NCBI RefSeq assembly: GCF_036785885.1
Contig: NC_092320.1
Coordinates: forward strand, 14,633,557-14,697,556
From: Coffea arabica
Lineage: Eukaryota > Streptophyta > Magnoliopsida > Gentianales > Rubiaceae
Direction of reading: 5' to 3'
Length of the DNA: 64,000 nt
This document shows, piece by piece, positions 33,805 to 45,382 of this stretch. The number at the start of each line of letters is the position of its first letter. The stretch's first letter is position 1. Below the pieces are notes generated by a model. That model saw only the letters and a program-made list of their open reading frames with translations. It made no database searches and had not been told where the DNA came from. The position numbers and the translations under genes are program-made.

Positions 33805-36046
33805 TCCTGTAGGATATTTATGTCCATGTATCACCACAACAGGGGTAGTTAAATTCTTGCATTACAAATTTTTTTAATTACATTGCATTTTTTTTATTGG
33901 ATTACATGTTTTTTATTTCGTTGTTGGTGTTGGAAAAGCTAGTAATTGACTGGTTTTAAAGGAGAGGCAAAGTGTATATTCCTTTTATTCAGGTCGCCTA
34001 GGTGCAATTAGTCCCTAGTTCAAGAGGGCAAAGTGTAGCCCATTTATCGTACGGTAGACTCTATTGATATTGGCATCTAGTAGAAACTAAATAGTTTCCA
34101 GTGCTTACTTGTAAAAGGGTATATTTTTCATCCTTTTGACAAGAGGTACTTTTAGAAACCTACCCAAGATTTATATTAATATCACTTGGCACCTCTAAAA
34201 TTTTTAAAAATCCCTAGCCTCCCCTATAACCATCCATTTTGTAACAATCTCACCCTTGTATTATTAAAATACTCTTACAATAATCATTTAATGAGAATAT
34301 CTTTCTACCAATTCTACCCTTTTTTGCTGTTTTATATTGAATTTTCTATCAATTTGATTATAATATACAAGGTTTACATATTTTGCCTAAAAATTTTATT
34401 TTTCATAGTGTTTTGCATAAAAATTGCTAAAGTAGCGAAGATAATTTTGTCAATTCATATAGTACACAATAGTTATTAATGGTCCCATCTCATGACTAGT
34501 GCAGGACTTGAGTGATATTTTTGAAACTTCAAAGGTGTCAAATGATATTACCATAGGTTTCAGGAGAGGTTTCTGAATTATATATCGCTAACCAAAAGGG
34601 TTAAAGGCATACACTTATACGAGTCCAAGAGGCAAAAGTATATACCTAATAATTGGAGGGTTAAAAGTCAATCAACTATATAATTCGAGTGCCATTCAAA
34701 TATTTTGCCCAAAAAAAATAGCCGGACCAATGTATGTATGATACTCTCCTAAACATAGTATTGTGGAAACAGCAAAAACATAAGAAATTTACCTTCCATG
34801 AATGATAAATATGCTGGAGCTAAACTTGCCCCGCTGCCAAGATTCATTCAACTCCGTAGTTGTTCGGGCAACTTACCTCTCTTTAATATTTTATGGTCCA
34901 AATTGGGCGGTCCCAAGATTGAAAATAAAATCTGTGATCTAATCGAAAGCGGCTGCAATATTAAACAAATTTCGGCGAGTAGCTATGAAGGACTAAAACT
35001 TATCAGTATTTCTTTTTCTTTTTTTTTTAAATTATCCAAAAGTTGTCATTAGTTGAATAGGCAAATATCTGATGCTCTTGAAGATTGAGACTTACGTGGT
35101 AGCATGTTGTTGACAGTCGTAAAGATTTAATAGTTTCAAGGAAATGTAAAGTTCCACAAATTTTTTGCATTTACCGCTATAGTGGGACAACAAAATGGAC
35201 TTTACAAATTGGGCACTTTGCCAACAAAATTAGTTTGTAGTGCGACACGATTTTCAATTTCCTTTAAAATTAAATTTTGGCATTATATAATCACAGATGC
35301 CCTCCCTCAAGACTTGATCCTCAAATCCTATCTGACAATTGTCCATGAAATGTTGTCCCTTGGATCAAACTTTTCCTTTGGTAGAATTAATTGTGGTATA
35401 CCTATTGAGATATTCGTGCACTCTGTCAATTTTTTTTCATATCTTTAACTTGTAAAATATAGTACCTTTTTTTCTTCTTGACTTGTTCATTTGTATAGAC
35501 GTCCACGGCATCTCTTACTTTCTCATATATTTCGTCTCATTCGTAATGGTTAATAAGACCAAACCTAATGTTGGTAGAAGTTTCTCCACTACTCATGTGA
35601 GAGGTGACACTGTTTGAGTGATGATTTGTGTATTCCACAATTGATACGCATATGCAAGTTTTCCGGTGCCATCACAATCAAAAGACAAATAAATTCCTTA
35701 GCACGCAAGTTCCACAAAGGTACAGTTTGAAAGTTGATTTTTTCAATCTGAAGACAAATTGCAAGCTGACAGGTGACTAAGTACCCAAGCCTAACTCGAG
35801 GATTAGGCCCTAAAGCTATCTCACTTTAGAAGAGGATCACAATTTTCTCTTGGATTCTCCACTAATGCCTCCAAATTAGATAAGGCCAAGTTTAAAAAAA
35901 TGAATTTCCTTGTCAAGGTCATTTTCGGTTGTCCTTGTATGCTTGTAAAACAGTGTCATAGCTTCACCGAATAGTTAATTTCCAGGATGAAAAGTCCAGG
36001 ACTTTTCATTTAATTGATTGATCTAAACAGATTAAATAACACCTCA
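33805..36046. repeat. Upstream flank of chitinase gene 2 (tandem unit), with one MITE
   Basis: Noncoding. From about 34720 it matches the flank upstream of gene 3 (about 40195-41750), and parts recur near 44055-44720. Short open frames at 34798-35052 and 35182-35448 belong to this repeated flank and show no protein features. It includes the MITE at 34154-34574, absent from the unit 3 flank. Confidence 0.65.
34154..34574. mobile_element. MITE-like element, about 420 bp
   Basis: Left AGAAACCTACCC and further TAATATCACTTGGCACCTCT pair with the complement of the right end (AGAAACCTCTCC, TAATATCATTTGACACCTTT). It is missing from the corresponding site at about 40140-40195, which supports insertion. 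Target duplication and superfamily not resolved. Confidence 0.65.
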
Positions 36047-36124
36047 TCTTAGTTTGATCCCTACTCTATTTGCAATCTGAATTGAATGCATACCAAACAA
36101 GGTGTCCTTTCCTTCAAAATTTCA
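36047..36124 (+). promoter_or_regulatory. Conserved proximal 5-prime block of chitinase gene 2
   Basis: Same block as upstream of genes 1 and 3. Here the AATAAATACC seen in genes 1 and 3 has become AATGCATACC, which creates an extra in-frame ATG at 36086 and removes the TAAATA element. Confidence 0.5.
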
Positions 36125-37743
36125 ATGGCTTCCACAACTAAATTCATCTTACTATCTTTAACCCTCTGTGTTCTCCATCTTAACTTCTGTCATGGACAAA
36201 ATGCTGTCAACGCAGGCTACTGGTTTCCAGATAGTGGAATTGAAATCTCAGACATTGATTCCACTCTTTTCACTCATCTGTTTTGTGCATTTGCTGATCT
36301 TGATCCCGAATCCAATGAAGTCACCATATCCGCCTCAAATGCTGGCCCCTTTTCACAATTCACCGAAACAGTTCAACTCAAAAACCCTTCAGTTAAAACC
36401 CTTCTATCCATTGGTGGTGGAAATTCTAATAGAGATGATTTTGCTTCAATGGCTAGTCAGCCAACTTCTCGCAAATCATTCATTGATTCTTCAATAAACT
36501 TGGCCAGAGCCAACAGTTTCCACGGTCTAGACTTGGACTGGGAATCCCCACAATCCGATCTTGAGATGACGAACTTAGGGTCACTCCTGGATGAATGGCG
36601 AGCCGCAGTGGCAACTGAGGCCCAGAACTCAGGCAAGCCACAGCTGATTTTAACAGCTGCAGTTTCATATGCATCAAAGGTGGATGGGTTATATCAATAT
36701 CCTATTACATCAGTATCCAGAAGCCTGGATTGGATAAATCTTATGGCTTATGATTTTTACGCTCCAGATCGTCCAAGTACATCTACCAGGTGTCATGCTG
36801 CATTAAAGGACCCTACAGGTCAAGCTAGTGGAAGTTCTGGCATTGCAGACTGGGAAAATGCTGGAGTCGGGGCAAAGAAGTTGGTTCTGGGCATCCCATT
36901 TTACGGATATGCTTGGCGATTGGCAAACGCAAATAACCATGGGATCCTGGCTCCGGCAAACGGAGCTGCTGGTCCGGATAATGGAGCCGAGCAGTACCGA
37001 GCTATAAGGACCTTTGTAGCTCAAACCCCGGGGGCAGTTGTGGTGTATAATTCCACATATGTCTGCAATTACTGCTATGCTGGAACAACATGGATCGGTT
37101 ATGATGATACTCAAACAGTTTCCACCAAGGTTTCATATGCTAAACAAAATGGACTTCTTGGGTACTTTGCTTGGCATATTGGAGCTGATGACAACTTTGC
37201 ACTATCACGACAAGGTCAGTTATTGACGTGATTCCAAGATAAGCAATTCCCTGTCTGATTAGATTTATCATTTATGGAGAAAATGACCTCATACGCCCTG
37301 AAAAATTGAGTCTCTAACTGCACCTAATAATTGGCTATGGAACATTGTCCGTCGAGCTAATATTTTACTGTGCCTAGAATTGAATGTATGTTTTTTGAAA
37401 TTTTTTCATTTACAACATTTAAGAACTACCCTTTTTAGCAAATGATATTTGCAGTCCATACATAATAATTCTCCGGTATTATACTTATTTTCATGTAATA
37501 AAATGTTAAATTGGAGTGTCAAAAACTATTTTTAGAGCAGAATTACCTTTTTTTCTAACTTGTTCACTTGTACATACATCCACAATATCTAAAAAATTCT
37601 ACAATTCTCATCTTTGCAAGTTGTAACTAACGCCTACTTTTTACTTGAATGTAGCTAGCCAAGCATGGGCAGATGGAAGTGGTGCTGGAAGCCATTTGAC
37701 GTTGCTCCTAGCAAGCCAAAAGAGAGCTGGCATTGTTGAATAA
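36125..37743 (+). CDS. GH18 class V chitinase, gene 2 of tandem array
   Basis: Exons 36125-37214 and 37655-37743, giving 392 residues. The start at 36125 matches the other copies and gives a clean signal peptide; an upstream in-frame ATG at 36086 is peculiar to this copy. The catalytic D136, D138 and E140 are kept (GLDLDWE), but the next residue, Tyr in genes 1 and 3, is Ser here (DWESPQSD). Other changes add acidity (DPESNEVT, FTETV). Exon 2 has lost the stop that ends genes 1 and 3 and reads on for about 20 extra residues (AWADGSGAGSHLTLLLASQ and on). The function is as for gene 1, but activity is less certain because the position after the catalytic Glu lines the cleft in GH18 enzymes. Confidence 0.92.
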
Positions 37744-37778
37744 TGATATCATTGCTATGTGCACTCTATCAAAAGATG

Positions 37779-37784
37779 AATAAA
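37779..37784 (+). terminator. Candidate poly(A) signal, chitinase gene 2
   Basis: AATAAA at the position equivalent to that after genes 1 and 3, 36 bases after the extended stop. Confidence 0.45.
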
Positions 37785-38358
37785 TGTCTTACAGTTTGAA
37801 AATTGATGTTCATCATGTGAAGACTAATTGCAAACTGACAGGTGGCTAAATCAAGGATTAGGCCTAAGCCTTTTTGACTTAGGTAAAGGCGAAGAGAGCA
37901 TAAAGAAATTGAAACAATGAAAAGAATGCGTTCCCGTGTCAAGATCATCTCTTACATTGACGGTCATAGGATAATTGATTGCCAGTATGAAAAATTCCAG
38001 GCTTTTCAATTAATTGATTGGTCTTTAGAGGGAATTGACAATCGAGACACTGATTAATGGGATATAGATTGTCAAAAATTGTTAGTTGTTAACCAAACTT
38101 TGCCCGACTGAAGTAAGGGGTTCATCACAATTTGCCCATAAAAGATAAAAAACAATAGATATCAACGGACATTATACTTTTCAACATCCTAAAAGCATGT
38201 GAATTTTTGTTTTTTTTTCTTCCAGGTTTGCCTCAGAATGATTCCTAAACAAAGGCTACTTCTTTTTTTTGGTAATAACAAAGGCTGCTTCAGCAGCCGT
38301 TAGGCCTAACATTTGGAAGATGGTCAAAGCAGCAAAAAGTCTCAAAATTTATCAAAAC

Positions 38359-39412
38359 TATACACAATTGGACGAGTTGATATTGGATTTTCACTTAAAT
38401 GGGTTAATCCTAACTTGTCCAACTTTAGATTGGGTTGATTTTGAGTTGGATCATCTTAAACCCATAACCTAAATATGACCCAACATATTAATTAATACAT
38501 TGTGATACATAAACTCTCTCTTATACATTTACATACACAAAAAGATTTTTTTTCACATATATAAACACATTTTCACATAAATAAATAAATATATTTTCAC
38601 ACACACTCACTTCTTAATTTTCTTGGAAACACATCATAAATAGAATAATATTTTTATATTGCTTGTGTTGCGAATTTTAGATAATAAATTGTACATTTAA
38701 ATATATTAGTAAAAAAAATTATTTACTTTATACTTTTTAATACTACTAATTGATTGAAACTTATTTTTGTCACAATTTATTTAGCACTTTTATTATTCAT
38801 ATCTACTTTATTGTAAGTTGTAATATTCTATGTACACGAATACCAATTAGGATGTTGAGCAATTCAATAAAATTTCAACACGAAATGGTAGATATTTGCC
38901 AAATTTGGTAAAGGTAAGGGACAGTTGTTGATTGTGAATAAACAGAAGCAAGTAACAATCGGAGAACAAAAAAAAAAAACTGGGAGAAAAACAATGTACT
39001 CTTAAAAGGCATAATAAATTATTATAGATGTTGAACAAGTTTAATTAATGTTGTAAAAGTAAAATAAGCATGAGTTTTTATTTCAAGTTTCTTTTAAATA
39101 AATATTAAAAAAATTGATTGAAAACATACATATGAAAATTTTGAATACAAATTGGTCAATGAATTGTTAACACATATCCAAATGCAAGTGGTTGGGCATA
39201 TGTGTATTGAATCTTGTATTTATTATTTTGAATTATTTTTTAACAAGTTGGGTATTGGGTGTTCAAATAAAAAATCCAACCCCCCAATAAATAAGTTGGT
39301 TCGTTCTTTTTTAACCCAACAAAACTCATAATCCAACTAACCCAATCCATCCTTTAAAATTAGTGGGCGCATTGGGCGGGTTGTTGGGTTTTGGACTTTT
39401 TCGCCAGCTCTA
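38359..39412. mobile_element. hAT-like insertion, 1.05 kb
   Basis: Flanked by an exact 8-bp duplication ATCAAAAC (38351-38358 and 39413-39420). The gene 1 flank near 29885-29900 shows the region without it. The inside is AT-rich with TTGGGTTG/CAACCCAA-type inverted segments towards both ends. The termini (TATACACA and the complement of TAGAGCTGG) match only weakly. No transposase frame, so non-autonomous. Confidence 0.7.
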
Positions 39413-39420
39413 ATCAAAAC

Positions 39421-41750
39421 TCTTGCATTAATTCTTAATTTAGCATTTTCTATTTTTGAAGGAAAAGAAAGTTAGCCAAAGCAGTAAAAGGAATTTTGTT
39501 GATCATCTACCATTGGCACTTCTATTCTTGAATGGCCAAGGGCATCCATGAGGGATGGCTGATATTATTTTGGCTTCAATAACTATATTGCCTCTAAAAT
39601 TGCTTGCACGATTTTCTGGCCACATTGATCTGTTTACATTTTGTTTTATTTGTTTGTTCCTTGTATTTCCTGTAGGATATTTATGTCATGCATCACCACA
39701 ATAGGGCTGTTATATCGTTGCATTACTTTTTTTTTTTTGTTTTTTAGTTTCATTGTTGGTGTCGGTAAAGCTAATATTTGACTGGTTCTATAACGTACGG
39801 ATAGGCAGAGTGTATATTCCTTTTTAGTTCAGGCGGCCAAAGTGCAATTACTCCCTAGTTCAAAGGGTAAAGTGTCATTAATCTTTTTCAAAAATTTCCA
39901 ACATTTTAATTTGAATTCACCTGCAAAAAGAGAGTGAAAATTGAGACATATTCAAACGATAGACACAAATATGTGAATTTCTAAGATCGAGGAGATGAAT
40001 TATCATTGAGTTTGTATCTTTCGTATAAGTCATATATGCCGTTTAAAGTAAGGTTGTCGATCTTCTAATTTTTACCCAATTTATCTATCATAGAGTATAG
40101 TGTATTGATAATGACATCTAGTAGAAACTAAATAGTTTCAAGAACTTAAACTTACATAATAAGAGAAGGTGCGTTGATTTGGAAAAATATATATATATAG
40201 CCCGACCAATATATGTATGATACTCTCCTAAACATGGTATTGTGGGAACAGCATAAACATGAGAAAAATTGCTCTCCATAAATGATAAATGTGCTGGAGG
40301 TAAACTTCCCTCGCTGCCAAGATTCATTCGACTCCGTAATTGGTCGGGCAACTTAACTGTCTTTAATATTTTGTGGACCAAACTGGCAGGTCCCAAGATT
40401 GAAAATAACATCTGTCATTTAATCGAAAGTGGCTGCAATATTACTAAACAAATTTCAGTGTGTAGCTACTGAGTACTGAAAGTTGTCACTAGTTTAATAG
40501 GCAAATATCTGATACCCTTGAACATTGAGACATGTAGTAGCATGTTGTTGGCAGCTGTAGAGATTTAATAGTTTGAAGGAAATGTATAGTTTCACAATTT
40601 TTTGCAAATACCGCTATACTGGAATAACATGGAGTGTTGATGAAAGTTTCAAATGCTAACCAAAATGGACTTTACAAATTGGGAACTTTACCAACAAAAT
40701 TAGTTTGTAGTGTGACACGATTTTCAATTTCCTTTAAAATTAAATTTTGGCATTATATAATCACAGATGCCCTCAAGACTTGATCCTCAAATCCTATCTG
40801 ACAATTGTCTATGAAATGTTGTCCCTTGGATCAAATTTTTCCTTTGGTAGAATTAATTGTACTATACTTGTTGAGAAATTCGTGCACTCTGTCAATTTTT
40901 TTTTCATGTCTTTAGCTCGTAAAATAGAGAACCTTTTTCTTGACTTCTTCGTTTGTATAGACATCCACGGTATCTCTTAGTTTCTCATATCTTTCTGATT
41001 CACAGTGGTTAATAAGACTAAACCTAATGCTGGTTGAAGGTTCTCCACTACTCATAAATATATATATATTTTTGTCACAACGATAGGATTCCTATAACCT
41101 AATCTAGGAGGAGGGGGAGGGGGAGGGGGAGAGGGAAGGAGAAGGGACTCGATGTGAGTAGAAACTCCATTGAAGATGGCTACTGAATACCGTCACATAT
41201 TGTGACAAATTTTTGTCTCCACTGCTCATATGAGAGCTGACAATTTTGAGTGATGATTTGTTTATTCCACAATAGATATATTAGCAAGTTTTCTGGTGCC
41301 CATCACAATCAAAAGACAAATAAATTTCTTAGTACGCAAGTTCCACGAAAGCGACAGCTTGAAAGTTGGTTTTGAAGACAAATTGCTAACTGACAGGTTA
41401 CTAAGTACTCAAGCCTAACTCCAGGATTAGGCCCTAAGGCTATCTCACTTAGAAGCGGATCACATTTTTCTCTTAGATTGTCCACTAATTATGCCTCTAA
41501 ATTAGGCAAGGCCAAGAGAGCACAGACCAATGGAAAACTTTAAAAAAAAAAAAATTGAATTTCCTTGTCAAAATCATTTTCAGTTGACCGTTTATGCTTG
41601 TAAAAATAGTGCCAAAGCTTCACCGAATAGTTAATTTCCAGTATGAAAATTCCAGTGTCATAGCTTCACTGAATAGTTAATTTCCAGTATGAAAAATTCC
41701 AGGACTTTTCATTTAATTGATTGATCTAAACAAATTAAATCAAACCACGT
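39421..41750. repeat. Upstream flank of chitinase gene 3 (tandem unit), with a SINE-like insertion
   Basis: Noncoding. The first part matches the gene 1 downstream flank. From about 40195 it matches the gene 2 upstream flank. Frames 40269-40472 and 40747-40980 are the unit 3 versions of non-genes at 34798 and 35182. Confidence 0.65.
41056..41215 (-). mobile_element. SINE-like insertion with 14-bp target duplication
   Basis: TCTCCACTACTCAT at 41042-41055 and TCTCCACTGCTCAT at 41216-41229 flank 160 bases that are absent from the matching site at about 35587 in the gene 2 flank. A TA-rich tail lies on the plus-strand left side, so the element points to the minus strand. The inside has a (GGGGGA)n tract. 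A B-box-like motif is weak. Confidence 0.6.
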
Positions 41751-41827
41751 CTTAGTTTGATCCCTACTCTATTTGCATTCTGAATTGAATAAATACCAAA
41801 CAAGGTGTCCGTTCCTTCAAAATTTCC
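41751..41827 (+). promoter_or_regulatory. Conserved proximal 5-prime block of chitinase gene 3
   Basis: CTTAGTTTGATCCCTACT to ATG, retaining the GAATTGAATAAATACC element seen in gene 1. Confidence 0.5.
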
Positions 41828-43524
41828 ATGGCTTCGACAATCAAATTCATCTTACTATCTTTAACTCTCTGTGTTCTCCATCTTAACTTCTGTCATGGAC
41901 AGAATGCTGTCAAAGCAGGCTACTGGTTTCCAGATAGTGGAATTGAAATCTCAGACATTGATTCCACTCTTTTCACTCATCTATTTTGCGCATTTGCTGA
42001 TCTTGATTCCCAATCCAATAAAGTCACCATATCCTCCTCAAACGCTGGCCCCTTTTCACAATTCACCAAAACAGTTCAACTCAAAAACCCTTCAGTTAAA
42101 ACCCTTCTATCTATTGGTGGTGGAAGTTCTAATAGGACTGCTTTTGCTTCAATGGCTAGTCAACCAACTTCTCGCAAATCATTCATTAATTCCTCAATAA
42201 AATTGGCCCGAGCCAACAGTTTCCACGGTCTAGACCTGGACTGGGAATACCCACAATCCGCTTCTGAGATGAAAAACTTGGGCTCACTCCTGGATGAATG
42301 GCGAGCCGCGGTGGCAACTGAGGCCAAGAACTCAGGCAAGCCACAGCTGATTTTGACAGCTGCAGTTTCGTTTGCATCAAAGGTGGATGGATTGTATCAG
42401 TATCCTATTCCATCAGTATCCAGAAGCCTGGATTGGATAAATCTTATGGCTTATGATTTTTACGCTCCAGATCGTCCAAGTACTTCTACCAGGTGTCACG
42501 CTGCATTAAAGGACCCTTCTGGCCAAGCTAGTGGAAGTTCTGGCATTGCAGATTGGGAAAATGCTGGAGTCGGGGCAAAGAAGTTGGTTCTCGGAATCCC
42601 ATTTTACGGATATGCTTGGCGATTGGTAAAAGCGAATAATCATGGGATCCTGGCTCCGGCAAATGGAGCTGCTGGTCCGGATAATGGAGTCAAGCGGTAC
42701 CAAGATATAAGGACCTTTGTAGCTCAAACCCCGGGGGCGGTTGTGGTGTATAATTCCACATATGTCTGCAATTACTGCTATGCTGGAACAACATGGATCG
42801 GTTATGATGATAATCAAACAATTTCCACCAAGGTTTCATATGCTAAACAAAATGGACTTCTTGGGTACTTTGCTTGGCATATTGGAGCTGATAACAACTT
42901 TGCACTATCACGACAAGGTCAGTTATTGACGTCATTCCAAGATAAGCAATTCCCTGTCTGATCAGATTTATCATTTATGGAGAAAATGACACCATACGCC
43001 TTCAAAAATGGAGCCTCTAACTGTATCTAATAATTGGCTATGGAACATTGTCCATCCAGCTAATACTTTTCAGAAAATGTTGTTTGCACTCTAATTTTTG
43101 TTAATCACACTTTCACTGTTATTTCAATCATATAGTTTTCATTTATTAGACTATATCATAAAACAAATAGTAGAAGTGCAAATAACAAAAAAAGGAGTAC
43201 AAATAAAATTTCTTTTTTTTTTCTATGGCTAGAATTGGATGTATGTTTTTTTGGAATTTGTCATTTACAATGCTTAAAACTATGCCTTTTAGCAAATGAT
43301 ATTTGGAGTCCATACATATGGTGTACGTATACCTCTTTTTATGTAATAAAATGTTAAAGTCGAGCATCAGAAACCAATTTTTTAAATGCAAATATCACTT
43401 ATCATTTTTTTTAACTTGTTAATTTGTATATACATACACAATATCTCAATGTTTCTACAATTCTCATATTTGTTAGTAATTTACTTCTTACTTGAATGTA
43501 GCTAAACAAGCATGGGGAGCATGA
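41828..43524 (+). CDS. GH18 class V chitinase, gene 3 of tandem array
   Basis: Exons 41828-42917 and 43502-43524, giving 370 residues. Signal peptide about 1-24; SIGGG, GLDLDWEYP (D136, D138, E140) and LMAYDFY are all intact, so a working secreted chitinase is predicted. Exon 2 ends AKQAWGA like gene 1. The copy is a mosaic. The first ~50 codons and codons ~115-135 follow gene 2 (GIEISDIDSTL, QPTSRKSF). Codons ~60-85 and everything after ~135, through exon 2 and beyond, follow gene 1. If the intron is retained the frame ends a dozen codons later. A small inverted-repeat insertion lies in the intron (43081-43206). Confidence 0.95.
43081..43206. mobile_element. Small MITE-like insertion in the gene 3 intron
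   Basis: About 125 bases with ends GTTTGCACTCTAATTTTTGTTA and the complement of ATTTGTACTCCTTTTTTTGTTA, absent from the introns of genes 1 and 2. AAAAT on both sides could be the duplication. Weak case. Confidence 0.4.
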
Positions 43525-43630
43525 AGTGGTGGTGGAAGTCATTTGACGTTGCTTATAATAAGCCAAAAGAGAGCTGGCATTGTTGAATAATGATACCATG
43601 TCATTGATATGTGTACTCCATCAAAAGAAA

Positions 43631-43636
43631 AATAAA
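43631..43636 (+). terminator. Candidate poly(A) signal, chitinase gene 3
   Basis: AATAAA 107 bases after the stop, equivalent to the one after gene 1. Confidence 0.5.
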
Positions 43637-45049
43637 TGTATTACGGTTTAAAAAATTTTTCTTTTCTTTTCTTTTTTATCTTCGCATCCCTTCTTCTTCT
43701 GTCCTTTTCACCCTAATTACCAGATCTAGGATCTGAACTCTGAATCAAATAGTAGGGAAAACTCTAAGAGTTTCTAACTTGAAAATTATTGTATTGGATA
43801 ATGTATAATTTAAAAAATTTTAAATATATTTATCTCATTATTTAGTTCATAATATAGGGTAAAATAATTAAATTCAATATTTTCCTTTTTAAAAATACAA
43901 TAACTATTTTAAATGCACTAAATTTTAATTTTTGCTAAAAGTGTTTTTAACACCAAAAGCTCCGCTCCTAATTTTATGGGATGATGTTCACTAAACGTTT
44001 CAAAATTACTTTTAGCACCCAAAAATACTTTTCTTCTCAATAGTACCCGCCCTTAGAAGCGGATCACAGTTTTTCCGTTAGATTGTCTACTACTTAAGTC
44101 TCCAAATTATGTTAGGCCAAGAGGGCACAGAATGGAAAACTTAAAAGAATGAATTTCCTTAAAAAAAAAAAAAAAAAAAACATTCTCAGGTGACCTCATA
44201 TGCTTGTAAAATAGTGTCATAGCTTCATTGGATAGTTTATTTCCGGTATGAAAATTCCAGGCCTTCTAATTTGATTGACCTGTCTAAACAAAAAAACGAC
44301 TTTAAATTAACAGGATATCAACAACTAATACACTAGCTAATCAACATATATATCAGCAAAAGTTGTTAATGTCAATTGTTTATCCTAACAATTTCAACAG
44401 AGAGGATAGAAATTTTAACATGCGTTTTGACACATGATTAAAATTCAACAACTCAAAAACAAGGGTTAGGACCCAAAATGGGAAGCAATTTTTCCTGTAT
44501 TTGTAGTATCACGGACTAAGAAAAATAATGGTTGAAAAGCTCAAAACCAATAAATGATGATATTCTTTAAACACGGTATTCTGGAAGCAGCCCCCAAAAA
44601 AAGAAAAATTGCCTGTCCTTTTCTGAACTAAACTTTCCTCGATAGTCGATACTACCAGACTAAGCCCTGTAAAGTTGGCAATTTAACTCTCTTGAATATG
44701 TCACGGGCCAAATAGGTCCCAAGAAAAATAAGAAATGCGACTTTAATATTAAACTAATTTACGTAACTATTGTAAGAAGTTGAATTGGTAGATATGTTCC
44801 CTTTAATATTTTTTCTCTTATAAAATTTAGAGTCTCTTTCTAGAGAAGAAAAAAAGGGGGGGGGGGGGGGGCAAATATTTGGTCCGATAGGAGTGAGCGC
44901 CATTTCCAATTAATACTGGCGGTTGACGATTGAGATTTCTGTGAAAAAGTCTTGCATCTAAAAGTCGCATGTAGTCGCCAGACAACAGTTGTAGAGATTT
45001 TAGTAGTTTCAAAGGAGTTGTTGGAAATTGCATACAGAGGGAAAAAAAA
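43637..45049. repeat. Decayed fourth flank of the chitinase array
   Basis: Noncoding. 44055-44320 matches the upstream flanks near 41440-41720 and 35820-36020 (AGAAGCGGATCACA, GCTTCA-GAATAGTT segments). 44570-44720 resembles 40240-40440. No chitinase exon follows, so this is a fourth unit that lost its gene or never had one. A run of 18 G lies near 44853-44870. Confidence 0.55.
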
Positions 45050-45051
45050 TA

Positions 45052-45380
45052 CTCCCTCCGTCCCACTTTGATAGTCCTGTTTCTTTTTTCACACAGTTTA
45101 AGAAAAAGTAGTTAACTTTGTTGGAAAAATAAATTTAGATTGCTATTTTCCTAAAATACCCTCACATTAAATAGAGTATAACTTTATGGGAACTTGAATT
45201 GATGGTAAAAAAAGAATCAACTCTCATTAAATGGGATAGGTTTATAGCAACAACAACTTGTATTGAATAAGGGTATTTTAGGAAAATGAAAATACAACTA
45301 CATTCTTCAATTGGAAAGTGGACTGCAATTTGGGACAGACAAAAAAGGAAAACAGGACTATCAAAGTGGGACGGAGGGAG
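45052..45380. mobile_element. Stowaway MITE, 329 bp
   Basis: Ends CTCCCTCCGTCCCACTTTGA and its exact complement (extending over about 28 bases), flanked by TA (45050-45051, 45381-45382). This is the canonical Tc1/mariner-type Stowaway terminus. Confidence 0.95.
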
Positions 45381-45382
45381 TA

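Noticed and set aside
34798-35052. 84-residue ORF also present at 40269-40472
   Set aside because: The similarity comes from the duplicated flank. The two frames differ in length and reading frame breaks, so there is no sign of protein constraint.
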